Part shown: one piece after another, positions 35,890-44,871 of the stretch
Position numbering within the stretch: the stretch's first letter is position 1
Layout: every line of letters starts with the position of its first letter
From: JAABRB01 sp963735025
GTDB taxonomy: Bacteria; Pseudomonadota; Gammaproteobacteria; Burkholderiales; SG8-39
Assembly: GCA_963735025.1 (NCBI GenBank)
Contig: CAVTJG010000019.1
Coordinates: 43,057 to 107,056, forward strand
DNA length: 64,000 nt
Direction: 5' to 3'
Made by a program: the position numbers and the translations under genes
Notes under the pieces: model-generated
What the model saw: only the letters and a program-made list of their open reading frames with translations
Told to the model about the DNA's origin: nothing
Database searches by the model: none

Positions 35890-37083
35890 ATGGCGAAGGT
35901 CTTGATTGTCGGCGCAGGGGGTGTAGGTCAGGTCGTCACCCACAAGTGCGCGCAGATCCCCGAAGTATTCACGGAGATCGTGCTCGCGAGCCGGACCGAG
36001 GAGAAGTGCCGGAAGATCGCGGCGCAGCTCAAGCGGCCCATCCGGACCGCGCAGGTCGACGCGGACGACGTACCCAAGATGACGGCACTCCTCGAGCGAG
36101 AGAAGCCGCAGCTCGTCATCAACGTCGCCCTGCCCTATCAGGACCTCCCAATCATGGATGCCTGCCTCGCGGCGGGCGTGGACTACCTGGACACGGCGAA
36201 CTACGAGCCACGCGATACGGCCAAGTTCGAATACCGCTGGCAATGGGACTACCACGACCGCTTTCGCGACCGCGGGATCATGGCGCTGCTCGGGAGCGGC
36301 TTCGATCCCGGCGCCACCAACGTCTTCACCGCCTGGCTGCAGAAGCACGAGTTCGACACCATCGAGATGCTCGACATCATCGATTGCAACGCCGGGGAGC
36401 ATGGCCAGCCGTTCGCCACCAATTTCAATCCGGAGATCAACATCCGCGAGGTGACGGCGCGCGGACGCTACTGGGAGGACGGCGCGTGGCACAGCACCGA
36501 TCCGCTCTCGGTCAGCAAGATGTTCCCCTTTCCGGAAGGCATCGGTCCCAAGAAGATCTATCTCCTCTACCACGAGGAGCTCGAGTCGATCGTGAAGCAC
36601 TTCCCGACCCTGCGCCATGCGCGGTTCTGGATGACCTTCTCCGACAATTACTTGAAGCATCTCGAAGTGCTCGGCAACGTCGGCATGACGAGTATCGAGC
36701 CCGTCATGTACGAAGGTCGCGAGATCGTTCCGCTGCAGTTCCTGAAGGCGCTCCTCCCCGATCCCTCGAGCCTCGGGCCGCTCACCAAGGGGCGCACCTG
36801 CATAGGTTGCCTCGTGCAAGGCAAGAAGGACGGCCGCGACAAGGTCGCTTTCGTGTACAACATCTGCGATCACGAAGCGGCCTACCGCGAAGTCCAGTCG
36901 CAGGCGATCTCCTACACGACCGGCGTCCCCGCCATGATCGGCGCGAAGATGATGCTGACCGGCAAGTGGCGCGGCGCAGGCGTCTTCAACATGGAGCAGT
37001 TCGATCCGGATCCGTTCATGGAGGACATGAACCGCTACGGGCTGCCCTGGTCGGTCATGCAGGTCGACGCCCCGATGGAATGA
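35890..37083 (+). CDS. Carboxy(nor)spermidine dehydrogenase, saccharopine dehydrogenase family
   Basis: This NAD(P)-dependent enzyme condenses aspartate semialdehyde with putrescine to carboxyspermidine (or diaminopropane to carboxynorspermidine). The 397-residue product has an N-terminal Rossmann motif VLIVGAGGVGQVV and follows the Lys9/CASDH pattern (DYLDTANYEPRD, LLGSGFDPGATNVF, DNYLKHLEVL). Between speA and nspC, the carboxyspermidine role is far more likely than lysine metabolism. Putrescine should be the acceptor because speA and speB in the same operon produce it. Confidence 0.92.
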   Translation: MAKVLIVGAGGVGQVVTHKCAQIPEVFTEIVLASRTEEKCRKIAAQLKRPIRTAQVDADDVPKMTALLEREKPQLVINVALPYQDLPIMDACLAAGVDYLDTANYEPRDTAKFEYRWQWDYHDRFRDRGIMALLGSGFDPGATNVFTAWLQKHEFDTIEMLDIIDCNAGEHGQPFATNFNPEINIREVTARGRYWEDGAWHSTDPLSVSKMFPFPEGIGPKKIYLLYHEELESIVKHFPTLRHARFWMTFSDNYLKHLEVLGNVGMTSIEPVMYEGREIVPLQFLKALLPDPSSLGPLTKGRTCIGCLVQGKKDGRDKVAFVYNICDHEAAYREVQSQAISYTTGVPAMIGAKMMLTGKWRGAGVFNMEQFDPDPFMEDMNRYGLPWSVMQVDAPME

Positions 37084-37166
37084 GGGCGCTTCGCCCTCCC
37101 CGCGCGCACGATGACGACCGCGGGGGTGTCCTCCGCGCCGCGTCGCGCCCCTGACCGTTCACCCGC

Positions 37167-38327
37167 ATGGAGCGCTTTCACAAGCTCGACGCCCGCCGCG
37201 TCCCCTCCCCCTGCTTCGTCGTGGACGAGGTGGCGGTGGAGGACAACCTGCGCATTCTCGGACGCGTACAAGAGGCGAGCGGCGCGCGAATCTTGCTGGC
37301 GCTCAAGGCGTTCTCGATGTGGAGCCTGGCCCCGCTTGTCGCGCGCTACCTGCGCGGCACTTGCGCGAGCGGCCTGCACGAGGCGCGCCTCGGACGCGAG
37401 GAATTCGGCGGAGAAGTGCACACATTCTCGCCGGCGTTCACCGAGTCCGATCTCGCCGAGATTCTGGAAATTTCGGATCACGTCGTGTTCAACTCGCCGT
37501 CGCAGTGGGATCGGTACGAGTCCAGGGCTCGCGAGGTGGCAGCCCGTCGTCCCGGATTGCGCTTCGGCTTGCGGGTGAATCCCGAGCATTCCGAAGGGGC
37601 CGTCCCGATCTACGATCCCTGCGCGCCCTACTCCCGCCTCGGCATGCCGCGCGCACGCTTTCCCGCCGACAGGCTGGACGGAATCAGCGGCCTGCACTTC
37701 CACACGCTGTGCGAGCAGAATTTCGGACCTCTCGCGCGGACCGTGGCGGCCTTCGAAGCGAAGTTCGGCGAATTCATTCCGCGCATGGAGTGGATCAACT
37801 TCGGCGGGGGCCACCACATCACGCGCGCCGACTACGACGTCGACGGCCTGGTCCGGTTGTTGATCGATTTTCGCGAGCGCTACGGCGTCCAGCTCTACCT
37901 CGAGCCGGGCGAGGCGATCGCCATCAATACCGGCGTGCTGGTGGCCGAAGTGCTCGATCTGCCCTGGAACGGGATGCCGCTCGCGATTCTCGACACCTCC
38001 GCCACCTGCCACATGCCGGACACTCTCGAGATGCCCTACCGGGCGCACATCCTCGGGTCCGGCAATGCAGGCGAATTTGCCCACACCTATCGACTCGGCG
38101 GCCAGACCTGCCTCGCGGGTGACATCATCGGCGACTATTCTTTCCGCGAACCGCTGCAGGTCGGCCAGCGCCTCGTCTTTGCCGATATGGCCCACTACAC
38201 GATGGTGAAGACGACGACCTTCAACGGGATCGGCCTGCCGAGCATTGCGATCTGGAACTCGGACACCGACGCGATCCGCGTTGTGCGGGAATTCGGCTAC
38301 GACGAATTCAAGCGGAGGCTGTCATGA
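37167..38327 (+). CDS. nspC: Carboxynorspermidine/carboxyspermidine decarboxylase
   Basis: NspC decarboxylates carboxyspermidine to spermidine. The 386-residue alanine-racemase-fold protein has the PLP Lys in ILLALKAFSMWSLAP, the glycine loop INFGGGHHITRADYD, and the substrate Asp/Cys region DTSATCHMPDTLEMPYR typical of the family. The gene overlaps speB by 4 bp (ATGA) and follows the dehydrogenase by 83 bp. Confidence 0.95.
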   Translation: MERFHKLDARRVPSPCFVVDEVAVEDNLRILGRVQEASGARILLALKAFSMWSLAPLVARYLRGTCASGLHEARLGREEFGGEVHTFSPAFTESDLAEILEISDHVVFNSPSQWDRYESRAREVAARRPGLRFGLRVNPEHSEGAVPIYDPCAPYSRLGMPRARFPADRLDGISGLHFHTLCEQNFGPLARTVAAFEAKFGEFIPRMEWINFGGGHHITRADYDVDGLVRLLIDFRERYGVQLYLEPGEAIAINTGVLVAEVLDLPWNGMPLAILDTSATCHMPDTLEMPYRAHILGSGNAGEFAHTYRLGGQTCLAGDIIGDYSFREPLQVGQRLVFADMAHYTMVKTTTFNGIGLPSIAIWNSDTDAIRVVREFGYDEFKRRLS

Positions 38328-39211
38328 GCCATCTTCCCGATTACGCGCCGACGGGCCCGCTCCGGTTTCTCGCATCCGAAGTGCCCGAGCTGGCACCCGA
38401 GCAGGCACGCTTTCACGTGCTGCCGGTTCCTTACGAGAAGACCGTGTCCTACGGTGGCGGCACCGCGAAGGGGCCCGACGCAATCCTCACCGCATCGGGT
38501 CAACTCGAGCGCTGGGACGGGCACAGTGACCCGGGCGGCGACGGCATCTACACCTGGCCGGCCATCGACTGCTCCGGCGCACCGGAGGCTGTCATTGCGA
38601 GCATCGCCGCGGCGGTCACGCGGATCCTACGACTCGGCAAGCTCCCCGTCGTGCTCGGCGGCGAGCACACGGTCACCTGGGGCGTCATCCGCGGATATCT
38701 CGACGCGGGTGTGCGTGACTTCGGCGTAGTCCAGATCGACGCCCATGCCGACCTGCGAGACCGCTACGAGGGCGACCCGCTGAGCCATGCGTCGGTGATG
38801 CGTCGCGTCGTCGAGGCCGGTGTGCCGCTTTTTCAGCTCGGTAACCGCGCGTATTGCGAGGAGGAGCGCGACGCCCGCGCGATGCACGGCGTGCGCTTTC
38901 TCGACGCCGAGGCATTGGTCCCGCGTGGCATCGATTCCATCGAGCTGCCTGCCGACTTCCCGCCCAACGTCTTCTTCACGGTCGACATCGACGGCATTGA
39001 TCCGTCGGTGCTCCCGGCGACCGGCACACCCGTACCGGGTGGGCTCACCTGGTATCAGACGCTCGGGCTCTTCGAATCCGTCGCGCGCCAGAGGCGCATT
39101 ATCGGATTCGACGTGATGGAGTTTGCGCCGATTCCGGGATTTCACGCGTTCGATTTCGCCGCGGCCCTGCTTGCCTACAAGCTCATGGGCATCGTGCAGC
39201 GTACTTCCTAG
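38324..39211 (+). CDS. speB: Agmatinase
   Basis: SpeB hydrolyses agmatine to putrescine and urea. The 295-residue ureohydrolase has the Mn-binding motifs GGEHTVTW, DAHADLRDRY and DIDGIDPSVLPATGTPVPGG, all intact. With SpeA it provides the putrescine that the dehydrogenase and NspC turn into spermidine. It is the last gene of the operon, followed by a palindromic repeat. Ureohydrolases can use other guanidino substrates, but the operon supports agmatine. Confidence 0.94.
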   Translation: MSHLPDYAPTGPLRFLASEVPELAPEQARFHVLPVPYEKTVSYGGGTAKGPDAILTASGQLERWDGHSDPGGDGIYTWPAIDCSGAPEAVIASIAAAVTRILRLGKLPVVLGGEHTVTWGVIRGYLDAGVRDFGVVQIDAHADLRDRYEGDPLSHASVMRRVVEAGVPLFQLGNRAYCEEERDARAMHGVRFLDAEALVPRGIDSIELPADFPPNVFFTVDIDGIDPSVLPATGTPVPGGLTWYQTLGLFESVARQRRIIGFDVMEFAPIPGFHAFDFAAALLAYKLMGIVQRTS

Positions 39212-39214
39212 GAA

Positions 39215-39297
39215 AGGTCATCCCCGCGTAGGCGGGGATCCAGCCGGCGCATAAACGTGCGTAACCTGGATTCCCGCATTCGCGGGAATGACGGGCG
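39215..39297. repeat. Dispersed palindromic repeat (REP-like), copy 3
   Basis: Two inverted arms, CATCCCCGC-GTAG-GCGGGGATCCAG and CTGGATTCCCGC-ATTC-GCGGGAATGACG, make a long imperfect palindrome between the convergent speB and phoU. Related copies are at 3.53 and 29.74 kb. It may end both transcripts as a stem-loop. Confidence 0.75.
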
Positions 39298-39328
39298 CTT
39301 CCGGTCCGCCTGAAGGCCACTCGGGAAC

Positions 39329-40057
39329 TCACGTGGCCTTCCCGGCATCCTCCCCGTTCTGCTGCTGGCGCGTCTCCAGGTGGCGGACGTCCTCGCCGCG
39401 GACCAGGTAAATGACGTATTCGGCGAGGTTGCGCGCATGATCGCCGATCCGCTCCAGGGCCTTCACAAGCAGCACCGTGTTGATCGCATGCCCCACGTTG
39501 CGCGCATCCTCGAGAATGAAGGTGGACAGGCGGCGCAGGCTGGACTGGAATTCCATGTCCAGCTCGGCGTGCCGGCGTAGCAGCCCCTCGGCCACGTTGA
39601 GATCGAACGTGTCGTAGAGCGAGACCGCGTCCTGCAACATGCCGATCGCGAGCTTGCCCATCGTCTGGACATCGCGCATCAGCTTGCGGCTCGGACGGCG
39701 CACCTCGTCGTCGTAGACGGCGACGGTGGTGTGCGCGATGCGCACCGCCTCGTCGCCAATGCGTTCGAGATCGGTCACCGCCTTGGAGAAAGCCATCACG
39801 ACGCGCAGATCGCGCGCGACCGGCCCGCGGCGGCCCACCACCCACCAGACGTTGTCGTCGAGCTTGAGCTCGAGCGCGTCGACCTGCGTTTCGCGCGCGA
39901 GGACGCGCCTTGTCGCATCGAGGTCGCCTGTCTTGAGCGCATCGAGTGCCAGGCGACATTGATCCAGCACGAGCCCGCCCATTTCCAGAACGAGCAGATG
40001 CAGGCTGTTCAGCTCGCCGTCATACCGGCGGACAGTGTGCCCTTCCAGGATCTCGGA
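39329..40057 (-). CDS. phoU: Phosphate transport regulator PhoU
   Basis: PhoU links Pst transport to the PhoR/PhoB system and dampens the regulon when phosphate is plentiful. The ~242-residue helical protein has the two metal-binding repeats typical of the family (DLERIGDEAVRIAH and ALERIGDHARNLAEYVIYLVRG). The start is TTG at 40057 (LSEILEGHTVRRYD) with AGGAG upstream; the open frame to 40105 adds non-conserved residues. It is the last gene of pstSCAB-phoU. Confidence 0.93.
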   Translation of the reverse strand, partial: SEILEGHTVRRYDGELNSLHLLVLEMGGLVLDQCRLALDALKTGDLDATRRVLARETQVDALELKLDDNVWWVVGRRGPVARDLRVVMAFSKAVTDLERIGDEAVRIAHTTVAVYDDEVRRPSRKLMRDVQTMGKLAIGMLQDAVSLYDTFDLNVAEGLLRRHAELDMEFQSSLRRLSTFILEDARNVGHAINTVLLVKALERIGDHARNLAEYVIYLVRGEDVRHLETRQQQNGEDAGKAT

Positions 40058-40114
40058 CAATCTACCGCACTCCTGTCGAGGGGGACTCCGAGACGCGCAT
40101 CTCAAGTCGCGCGG

Positions 40115-41005
40115 CTAGCCGAAGCGCCCGGTGATGTAGTCCTCGGTCAACTGATGCCGCGGACGGGTGAAGATCTGCTTGGTCTCCCCTACCTCGATCA
40201 GATCGCCGAGGTGGAAGTACGCCGTACGCTGGGACACGCGCGCCGCCTGCTGCATCGAGTGGGTCACGATGCAGATGGAATAGTGCTGCCGCAGTTCGTC
40301 GATCAGCTCCTCGATTCTGGCGGTCGAGATCGGATCGAGGGCCGAGCAGGGCTCGTCCATCAATATGACTTCGGGCGCCACCGCGATCGAGCGGGCGATG
40401 CAGAGCCGTTGCTGCTGGCCGCCCGAAAGTCCCGTGCCCGGCTCCGCCAGCCGGTCCTTCACCTCGTCCCACAGCCCGGCACGCTTCAGGCTGGTATGCA
40501 CGATCTCCTCGAGCTCCGCCTTGGTCTGCGCGAGCCCGTGGATGCGCGGGCCGAAGGCGACGTTCTCCCAGATCGACTTCGGAAACGGGTTCGGCTTCTG
40601 GAACACCATGCTCACCCGGGCACGCAGCGGCACCACGTCCACGCCGCGTCCGTTGATGTCGTCGTCGTCCATCATGATCTCGCCGGTCACGCGGCAGCCC
40701 GGAATCGTGTCGTTCATGCGGTTCAGACACCGCAGGAAGGTCGTCTTCCCGCAGCCCGACGGCCCGATCATCGCGAGCACCTCGTTCTGGCCCACGTCCA
40801 CGTTGATATCCTTGATCGCCCGCTTCTCGGCGTAGTACACGTTGATATCCGTACATCGCATGCGGGGCGACATGACGCGCGTCTCCCCCACAGTCCCGCG
40901 GTCCTCGCGCGCTACCTTCGCTGCGTGCGGAATGTGTACCGCGTCCTTGACGTGCGTGTCGGCAAGTGCGGCCGCGTCGGCCATAGTTGTGCTCGAAGCT
41001 CTCAT
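40115..41005 (-). CDS. pstB: Phosphate ABC transporter ATP-binding protein
   Basis: PstB energises phosphate import. The 296-residue ATPase has Walker A GPSGCGKTTFLR, the Q loop VFQKPNPFPKS, signature LSGGQQQRLCIARS, Walker B VILMDEPCSALD and the H loop THSMQQA. An N-terminal extension of about 45 residues precedes MSPRMRCTDINVYY, so a start at about 40873 (MSPRMRC) is an alternative. It lies between pstA and phoU. Confidence 0.95.
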   Translation of the reverse strand: MRASSTTMADAAALADTHVKDAVHIPHAAKVAREDRGTVGETRVMSPRMRCTDINVYYAEKRAIKDINVDVGQNEVLAMIGPSGCGKTTFLRCLNRMNDTIPGCRVTGEIMMDDDDINGRGVDVVPLRARVSMVFQKPNPFPKSIWENVAFGPRIHGLAQTKAELEEIVHTSLKRAGLWDEVKDRLAEPGTGLSGGQQQRLCIARSIAVAPEVILMDEPCSALDPISTARIEELIDELRQHYSICIVTHSMQQAARVSQRTAYFHLGDLIEVGETKQIFTRPRHQLTEDYITGRFG

Positions 41006-41041
41006 CTGGCTCTTCCTCGTAACAATCCAATACTCTCTCGG

Positions 41042-42361
41042 CTACCAGCGGCGCTCGAAGCGCCGGCGCAGCATCACTGCGATCGCGTTCATCACCATCA
41101 GGAACGCGAGGAGAACGATGATCGCCGCGGAGGTGCGCTCCACGAACGCCCGCTCCGGGCTGTCCGCCCACAGGTAGATCTGGACCGGGAGCGCAGTTGC
41201 CGGGTCGAAGATGCCCTGCGGAATGTCGGCGATGAAAGCCACCATCCCGATCATGAGCAGCGGCGCAGTCTCGCCGAGTGCCTGGGCCATTCCGATGATG
41301 GTGCCTGTCAGCATCCCCGGCAAAGCGAGCGGGACGACGTGGTACATCATCGACTGCATCGGCGATGCGCCGATGCCGAGCGCCCCTTCGCGGATGGAGG
41401 GCGGCACCGACTTCAGGGCGGCGCGGCTTGCGATGATGATCGTCGGCAACGTCATGAGCGTGAGCACCAGGCCGCCGACCAGCGGCGCGGAGCGCGGCAG
41501 CCCGAAGAAATTGATGAACATCGCGAGCCCGAGCAGACCGAAGACGATCGACGGCACTGCGGCGAGGTTGTTGATGTTGACCTCGATGAGGTCGGTCCAG
41601 CGGTTGCGCGGCGCGAACTCCTCCAGGTAGACCGCCGCTGCCACACCCAGCGGGAACGAGAGCGTCAGCGTGACGAGCAGCGTATAAAACGATCCGACCG
41701 CGGCGCCCCAGATGCCGGCGAGCTCGGCATCGCGCGAATCGCCGCGCGTGAAAAAATCGAAGTTGAAGCGCTGCTCCAGGCGCCCCTCGGCGGCGAGCTT
41801 GTCGATCCAGCGCAGCTGTTCGTCGCTCACCCGGCGCTCCACTGCCGTGCCGGACCGGTCGATGTGTCCCTTCATCAGCATGTCGACATCGTCGTCCGCC
41901 GAGACCCAGAGCGACACTGTCTTGCCGACGAGATCCGGGTTCGCGAGTATCTTGTCGCGCAAGTCGAATGCCGCGCCGTTGCTCACCAGACCGTACAGCG
42001 CGAGCCGATCGCGGCGGCCGGAGACGTCGGGAAACATCTTGCGCAAGTCCGCCCTGATCAGGGCGAGGTAGTCGGCCTTGCGCAGGACGTCGAGGGAACG
42101 CGTGCCCTGCGGATCGATCTCGGCCGCATCCAGCTTCACGTCGAGACGGATCTGGGTCTGCCAGAATGCCGTGTAGCCGTTGGCGAAGATGCTCGCAAAA
42201 AGGACGACCAGGAATGCGAGCCCGAATCCGATCGCGAGCTTGCCGTAAAGTCGGAAGCGCCACTCGGCCGCCCGGCGCCGCTTCATGCCGGCCATCACGA
42301 TCTCGTAGGTGCGCCGCGGCGGCGGGACGATTCCGGTCGCAGGCTGGGCGATGCTACTCAT
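41042..42361 (-). CDS. pstA: Phosphate ABC transporter permease PstA (long form)
   Basis: PstA is one of two membrane channels of the phosphate importer. At ~439 residues it is the long PstA form: after the first membrane helix (AIGFGLAFLVVLFASIFA, ~37-55) comes a ~150-residue periplasmic segment (DUF3333-like), then the permease core with the EAA-type loop (EGALGIGASPMQSMMYHVVPLALPG, written in part). The start at 42361 overlaps the pstC stop by 8 bp. Confidence 0.94.
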   Translation of the reverse strand: MSSIAQPATGIVPPPRRTYEIVMAGMKRRRAAEWRFRLYGKLAIGFGLAFLVVLFASIFANGYTAFWQTQIRLDVKLDAAEIDPQGTRSLDVLRKADYLALIRADLRKMFPDVSGRRDRLALYGLVSNGAAFDLRDKILANPDLVGKTVSLWVSADDDVDMLMKGHIDRSGTAVERRVSDEQLRWIDKLAAEGRLEQRFNFDFFTRGDSRDAELAGIWGAAVGSFYTLLVTLTLSFPLGVAAAVYLEEFAPRNRWTDLIEVNINNLAAVPSIVFGLLGLAMFINFFGLPRSAPLVGGLVLTLMTLPTIIIASRAALKSVPPSIREGALGIGASPMQSMMYHVVPLALPGMLTGTIIGMAQALGETAPLLMIGMVAFIADIPQGIFDPATALPVQIYLWADSPERAFVERTSAAIIVLLAFLMVMNAIAVMLRRRFERRW

Positions 42362-43739
42362 ATTGTTCCCGGTACTTGCGGACGATGTAGAGCGCAATCA
42401 CGTTCAGGGCAAGCGTCACCAGGAAGAGCACCAACCCCAGCGCAAAAGCCGCCAGCGTCTTCGGGCTGTCGAACTCCTGGTCGCCGATCAGGAGGGTGAC
42501 GATCTGCACCGTCACCGTCGTGACCGCCTGAAAGGGATTGGCAGTGAGGTTCGCCGCGAGCCCGGCCGCCATGACGACGATCATGGTCTCGCCGATCGCC
42601 CGCGACACCGCAAGCAGGACGGCCCCAACGATGCCCGGCAGCGCCGCCGGAAAGATCACCTTGCGGATCGTCTCCGAATGCGTCGCGCCCATGCCGTATG
42701 CGCCGTCGCGCATCGCCTGCGGCACGGCGTTCATCACGTCGTCCGAGAGCGATGAGACGAAGGGAATGATCATGATTCCCATCACGAGACCCGCCGCGAG
42801 CGCGCTCTCCGATGCGATGTTGAGGCCGAACATGCCTCCGCTGTCGCGGATGAAGGGCGCGACGATCAAGGCGGCGAAGAAGCCGTAGACCACCGTCGGG
42901 ATCCCCGCGAGAACCTCGAGGAGCGGCTTGGCAATCGCGCGCACCTGCCGCGTCGCGTACTCGGAAAGGTAGATCGCCGACATCAGGCCGACCGGCACCG
43001 CGACCGCCATCGCGATCAGCGTGATCATGAAAGTCCCGGCGAAGATCGGCACGGCGCCGAATGCGCCCGACGAACCGACCTGGTCCGCGCGCAGCGCGAT
43101 CTGCGGACTCCAGTCGAGCCCGAAGAGGAACTCCGTGATCGGTACCGCCCGGAAAAACCGGATCGACTCGAACAGCACCGACAGCACGATACCCACCGTG
43201 GTCAGGATGGCGATCGTCGAGCAGGCGATCAGCAGGCCGAGGATGATCCTCTCCACGGCATTGCGCGCCCGCTGCTTCGGCTTGATCCGGGTAAGCGTGA
43301 AGGCGGCGGCACCGATCGCGAGGCATAGGGCCACCACGAACATCGCTGCATGGCTGATGGAGAGCAGGCTTCGATAGCGCTCGGCTGCAGCCTGGATCGC
43401 GGGGCTCGGATCGCTCGATACGATGTTGCCTAGTACGAGGTTCTTGATGTCGTTGACAACGAGATTGAGCCGATCGGGCCCGATATTGCGAATCTCATCC
43501 GGGAGGCCGGACACGATCACGTTGGTAATGATCGAGTGCTCCAGCGCCACCCAGACCGCGAGCAGCAGCAGCGCCGGCAACCCACACCAGATCGCGGTGT
43601 ACAGCCCGTAGTAAGTCGGCAGGGAGTGAAGATTGCGCAGCCGACCCTGCGCTACGGTGAACGCCCGCTTGCGGCCGGCGTAGTACGCGGCCGAGCTCAA
43701 GGCCAGCAGCACTACTAGCAGGAGGCCGGACGCGTGCAT
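42354..43739 (-). CDS. pstC: Phosphate ABC transporter permease PstC (long form)
   Basis: PstC is the second channel subunit. The 461-residue product has an additional N-terminal domain with three membrane helices (residues ~2-22, 48-67, ~132-152) before the usual six-helix permease core. The core contains the EAA loop (AMRDGAYGMGATHSETIRKV). It is separated from pstS by two stable stem-loops and overlaps pstA. The long form pairs with the long PstA. Confidence 0.93.
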   Translation of the reverse strand: MHASGLLLVVLLALSSAAYYAGRKRAFTVAQGRLRNLHSLPTYYGLYTAIWCGLPALLLLAVWVALEHSIITNVIVSGLPDEIRNIGPDRLNLVVNDIKNLVLGNIVSSDPSPAIQAAAERYRSLLSISHAAMFVVALCLAIGAAAFTLTRIKPKQRARNAVERIILGLLIACSTIAILTTVGIVLSVLFESIRFFRAVPITEFLFGLDWSPQIALRADQVGSSGAFGAVPIFAGTFMITLIAMAVAVPVGLMSAIYLSEYATRQVRAIAKPLLEVLAGIPTVVYGFFAALIVAPFIRDSGGMFGLNIASESALAAGLVMGIMIIPFVSSLSDDVMNAVPQAMRDGAYGMGATHSETIRKVIFPAALPGIVGAVLLAVSRAIGETMIVVMAAGLAANLTANPFQAVTTVTVQIVTLLIGDQEFDSPKTLAAFALGLVLFLVTLALNVIALYIVRKYREQYE

Positions 43740-43760
43740 CGAGAATGCGTTTCGAGTGGT

Positions 43761-43809
43761 CGTTTCTTCGCGCGAGAAACGAACGGCGGCCGGGTGAACC
43801 GGCCGCCGT
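43761..43809. promoter_or_regulatory. Two stem-loops between pstS and pstC
   Basis: A 7-bp stem CGTTTCT/AGAAACG (43761-43781) is followed by an 11-bp perfect stem ACGGCGGCCGG/CCGGCCGCCGT with a 5-base loop (43783-43809). They stand right after the pstS stop. No T run follows in the direction of transcription, so mRNA stabilisation or partial attenuation between pstS and pstC is more likely than full termination. Confidence 0.75.
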
Positions 43810-43821
43810 CACGCTTCTCGT

Positions 43822-44871
43822 CTACTTGACCATCATTGGCGTCAGGTCCATCGCGGTCGCGGTGACCTGCTTGCGCTCCTCGGCCGGCATCGGGATCAGG
43901 CCGCGCTCGCTGAGGTAGCCTTCGTCGCCAATCGCCTTGGTGCCCGTGAATTCGACGATGTATTCCTTCAGACCCGGAATCACGTTGACGTGCGCCTTCT
44001 TCACGTAGAAGAACAGCGGGCGGGAGACGGGGTACTTGCCGCTCGCGATCGACTCGAACTCCGGCTTCACGCCTTCGATCGCGACGCCCTGCAGCTTGTC
44101 GCGGTTCTGGTCGAGGTAGCTATAGCCGAAGATGCCGAACGCGTTGGGATTGGCCGCGAGCTTCTGCACGATCAGGTTATCGTTCTCGCCGGCCTCGATA
44201 TACCCCCCGTCCTCACGGAGCGTCGCGCATACCGCCTTGTGCTTCTTGGCATCGCTCTTCTTGAGTGCCTTCACCACGGGAAACTCGTCGCAGCCCTCGT
44301 CCATCACCAGCTCGACGAATGCGTCGCGCGTGCCGGAGGTCGGCGGCGGACCGAGAACCTCGATCTTGACGCTGGGCAGGCTCGGATTGATCTGGTTCCA
44401 GGTCTTGTACGGATTGGCCACCAGCTTGTCGGGATTGCTCGGATCGGGCACTTCCTTTGCCAGCGCCTGCCAGATTTCCTTGCGGGTCAAGCTGACTGGC
44501 TTGGCCGCCTTTGAATTTGCGAGACTCAGACCGTCATAGCCGATCTTGATCTCGACCACTTCCTTGACGCCGTTCTTCGCGCACGTCTCGAGTTCGGAGG
44601 TCTTGATGGCACGCGAGGCATTCGTGATGTCGGGGTGCTGGACGCCGACGCCCTGGCAAAAGAGCTTGATGCCGCCGCCCGAGCCGGTCGACTCGATCTT
44701 CGGCGTCTTGTACTTCGTTGATTTTCCGAACTGCTCGGCCACGACCGTCGCGAAGGGGTACACGGTCGAGGAGCCGACGATGCTGATGTAGTCGCGCGAG
44801 GATTGCGCATGGACGGTGCCGACGAAGGCGGCCGCGAGCGCTCCTGCTGCTACAAGTGTCGCTTTGTTCAT
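43822..44871 (-). CDS. pstS: Phosphate ABC transporter substrate-binding protein
   Basis: PstS captures phosphate in the periplasm and delivers it to PstCA. The ~349-residue product has a signal peptide (MNKATLVAAGALAAAFVGTVHAQ), the phosphate loops IVGSSTVYPFA and STGSGGGIKLFC, and PPPTSGTRDAFVELV. ATG at 44871 has an AGGAGC ribosome site; the open frame upstream to 45096 is not coding. It is the promoter-proximal gene of the pst operon. Confidence 0.96.
   Translation of the reverse strand: MNKATLVAAGALAAAFVGTVHAQSSRDYISIVGSSTVYPFATVVAEQFGKSTKYKTPKIESTGSGGGIKLFCQGVGVQHPDITNASRAIKTSELETCAKNGVKEVVEIKIGYDGLSLANSKAAKPVSLTRKEIWQALAKEVPDPSNPDKLVANPYKTWNQINPSLPSVKIEVLGPPPTSGTRDAFVELVMDEGCDEFPVVKALKKSDAKKHKAVCATLREDGGYIEAGENDNLIVQKLAANPNAFGIFGYSYLDQNRDKLQGVAIEGVKPEFESIASGKYPVSRPLFFYVKKAHVNVIPGLKEYIVEFTGTKAIGDEGYLSERGLIPMPAEERKQVTATAMDLTPMMVK

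Noticed and set aside
39731..42499. A 922-codon open frame on the + strand
   Set aside because: It lies opposite phoU-pstB-pstA, which are unmistakable. It is rich in Arg/His/Asp with no motif, the usual antisense shadow in GC-rich DNA.
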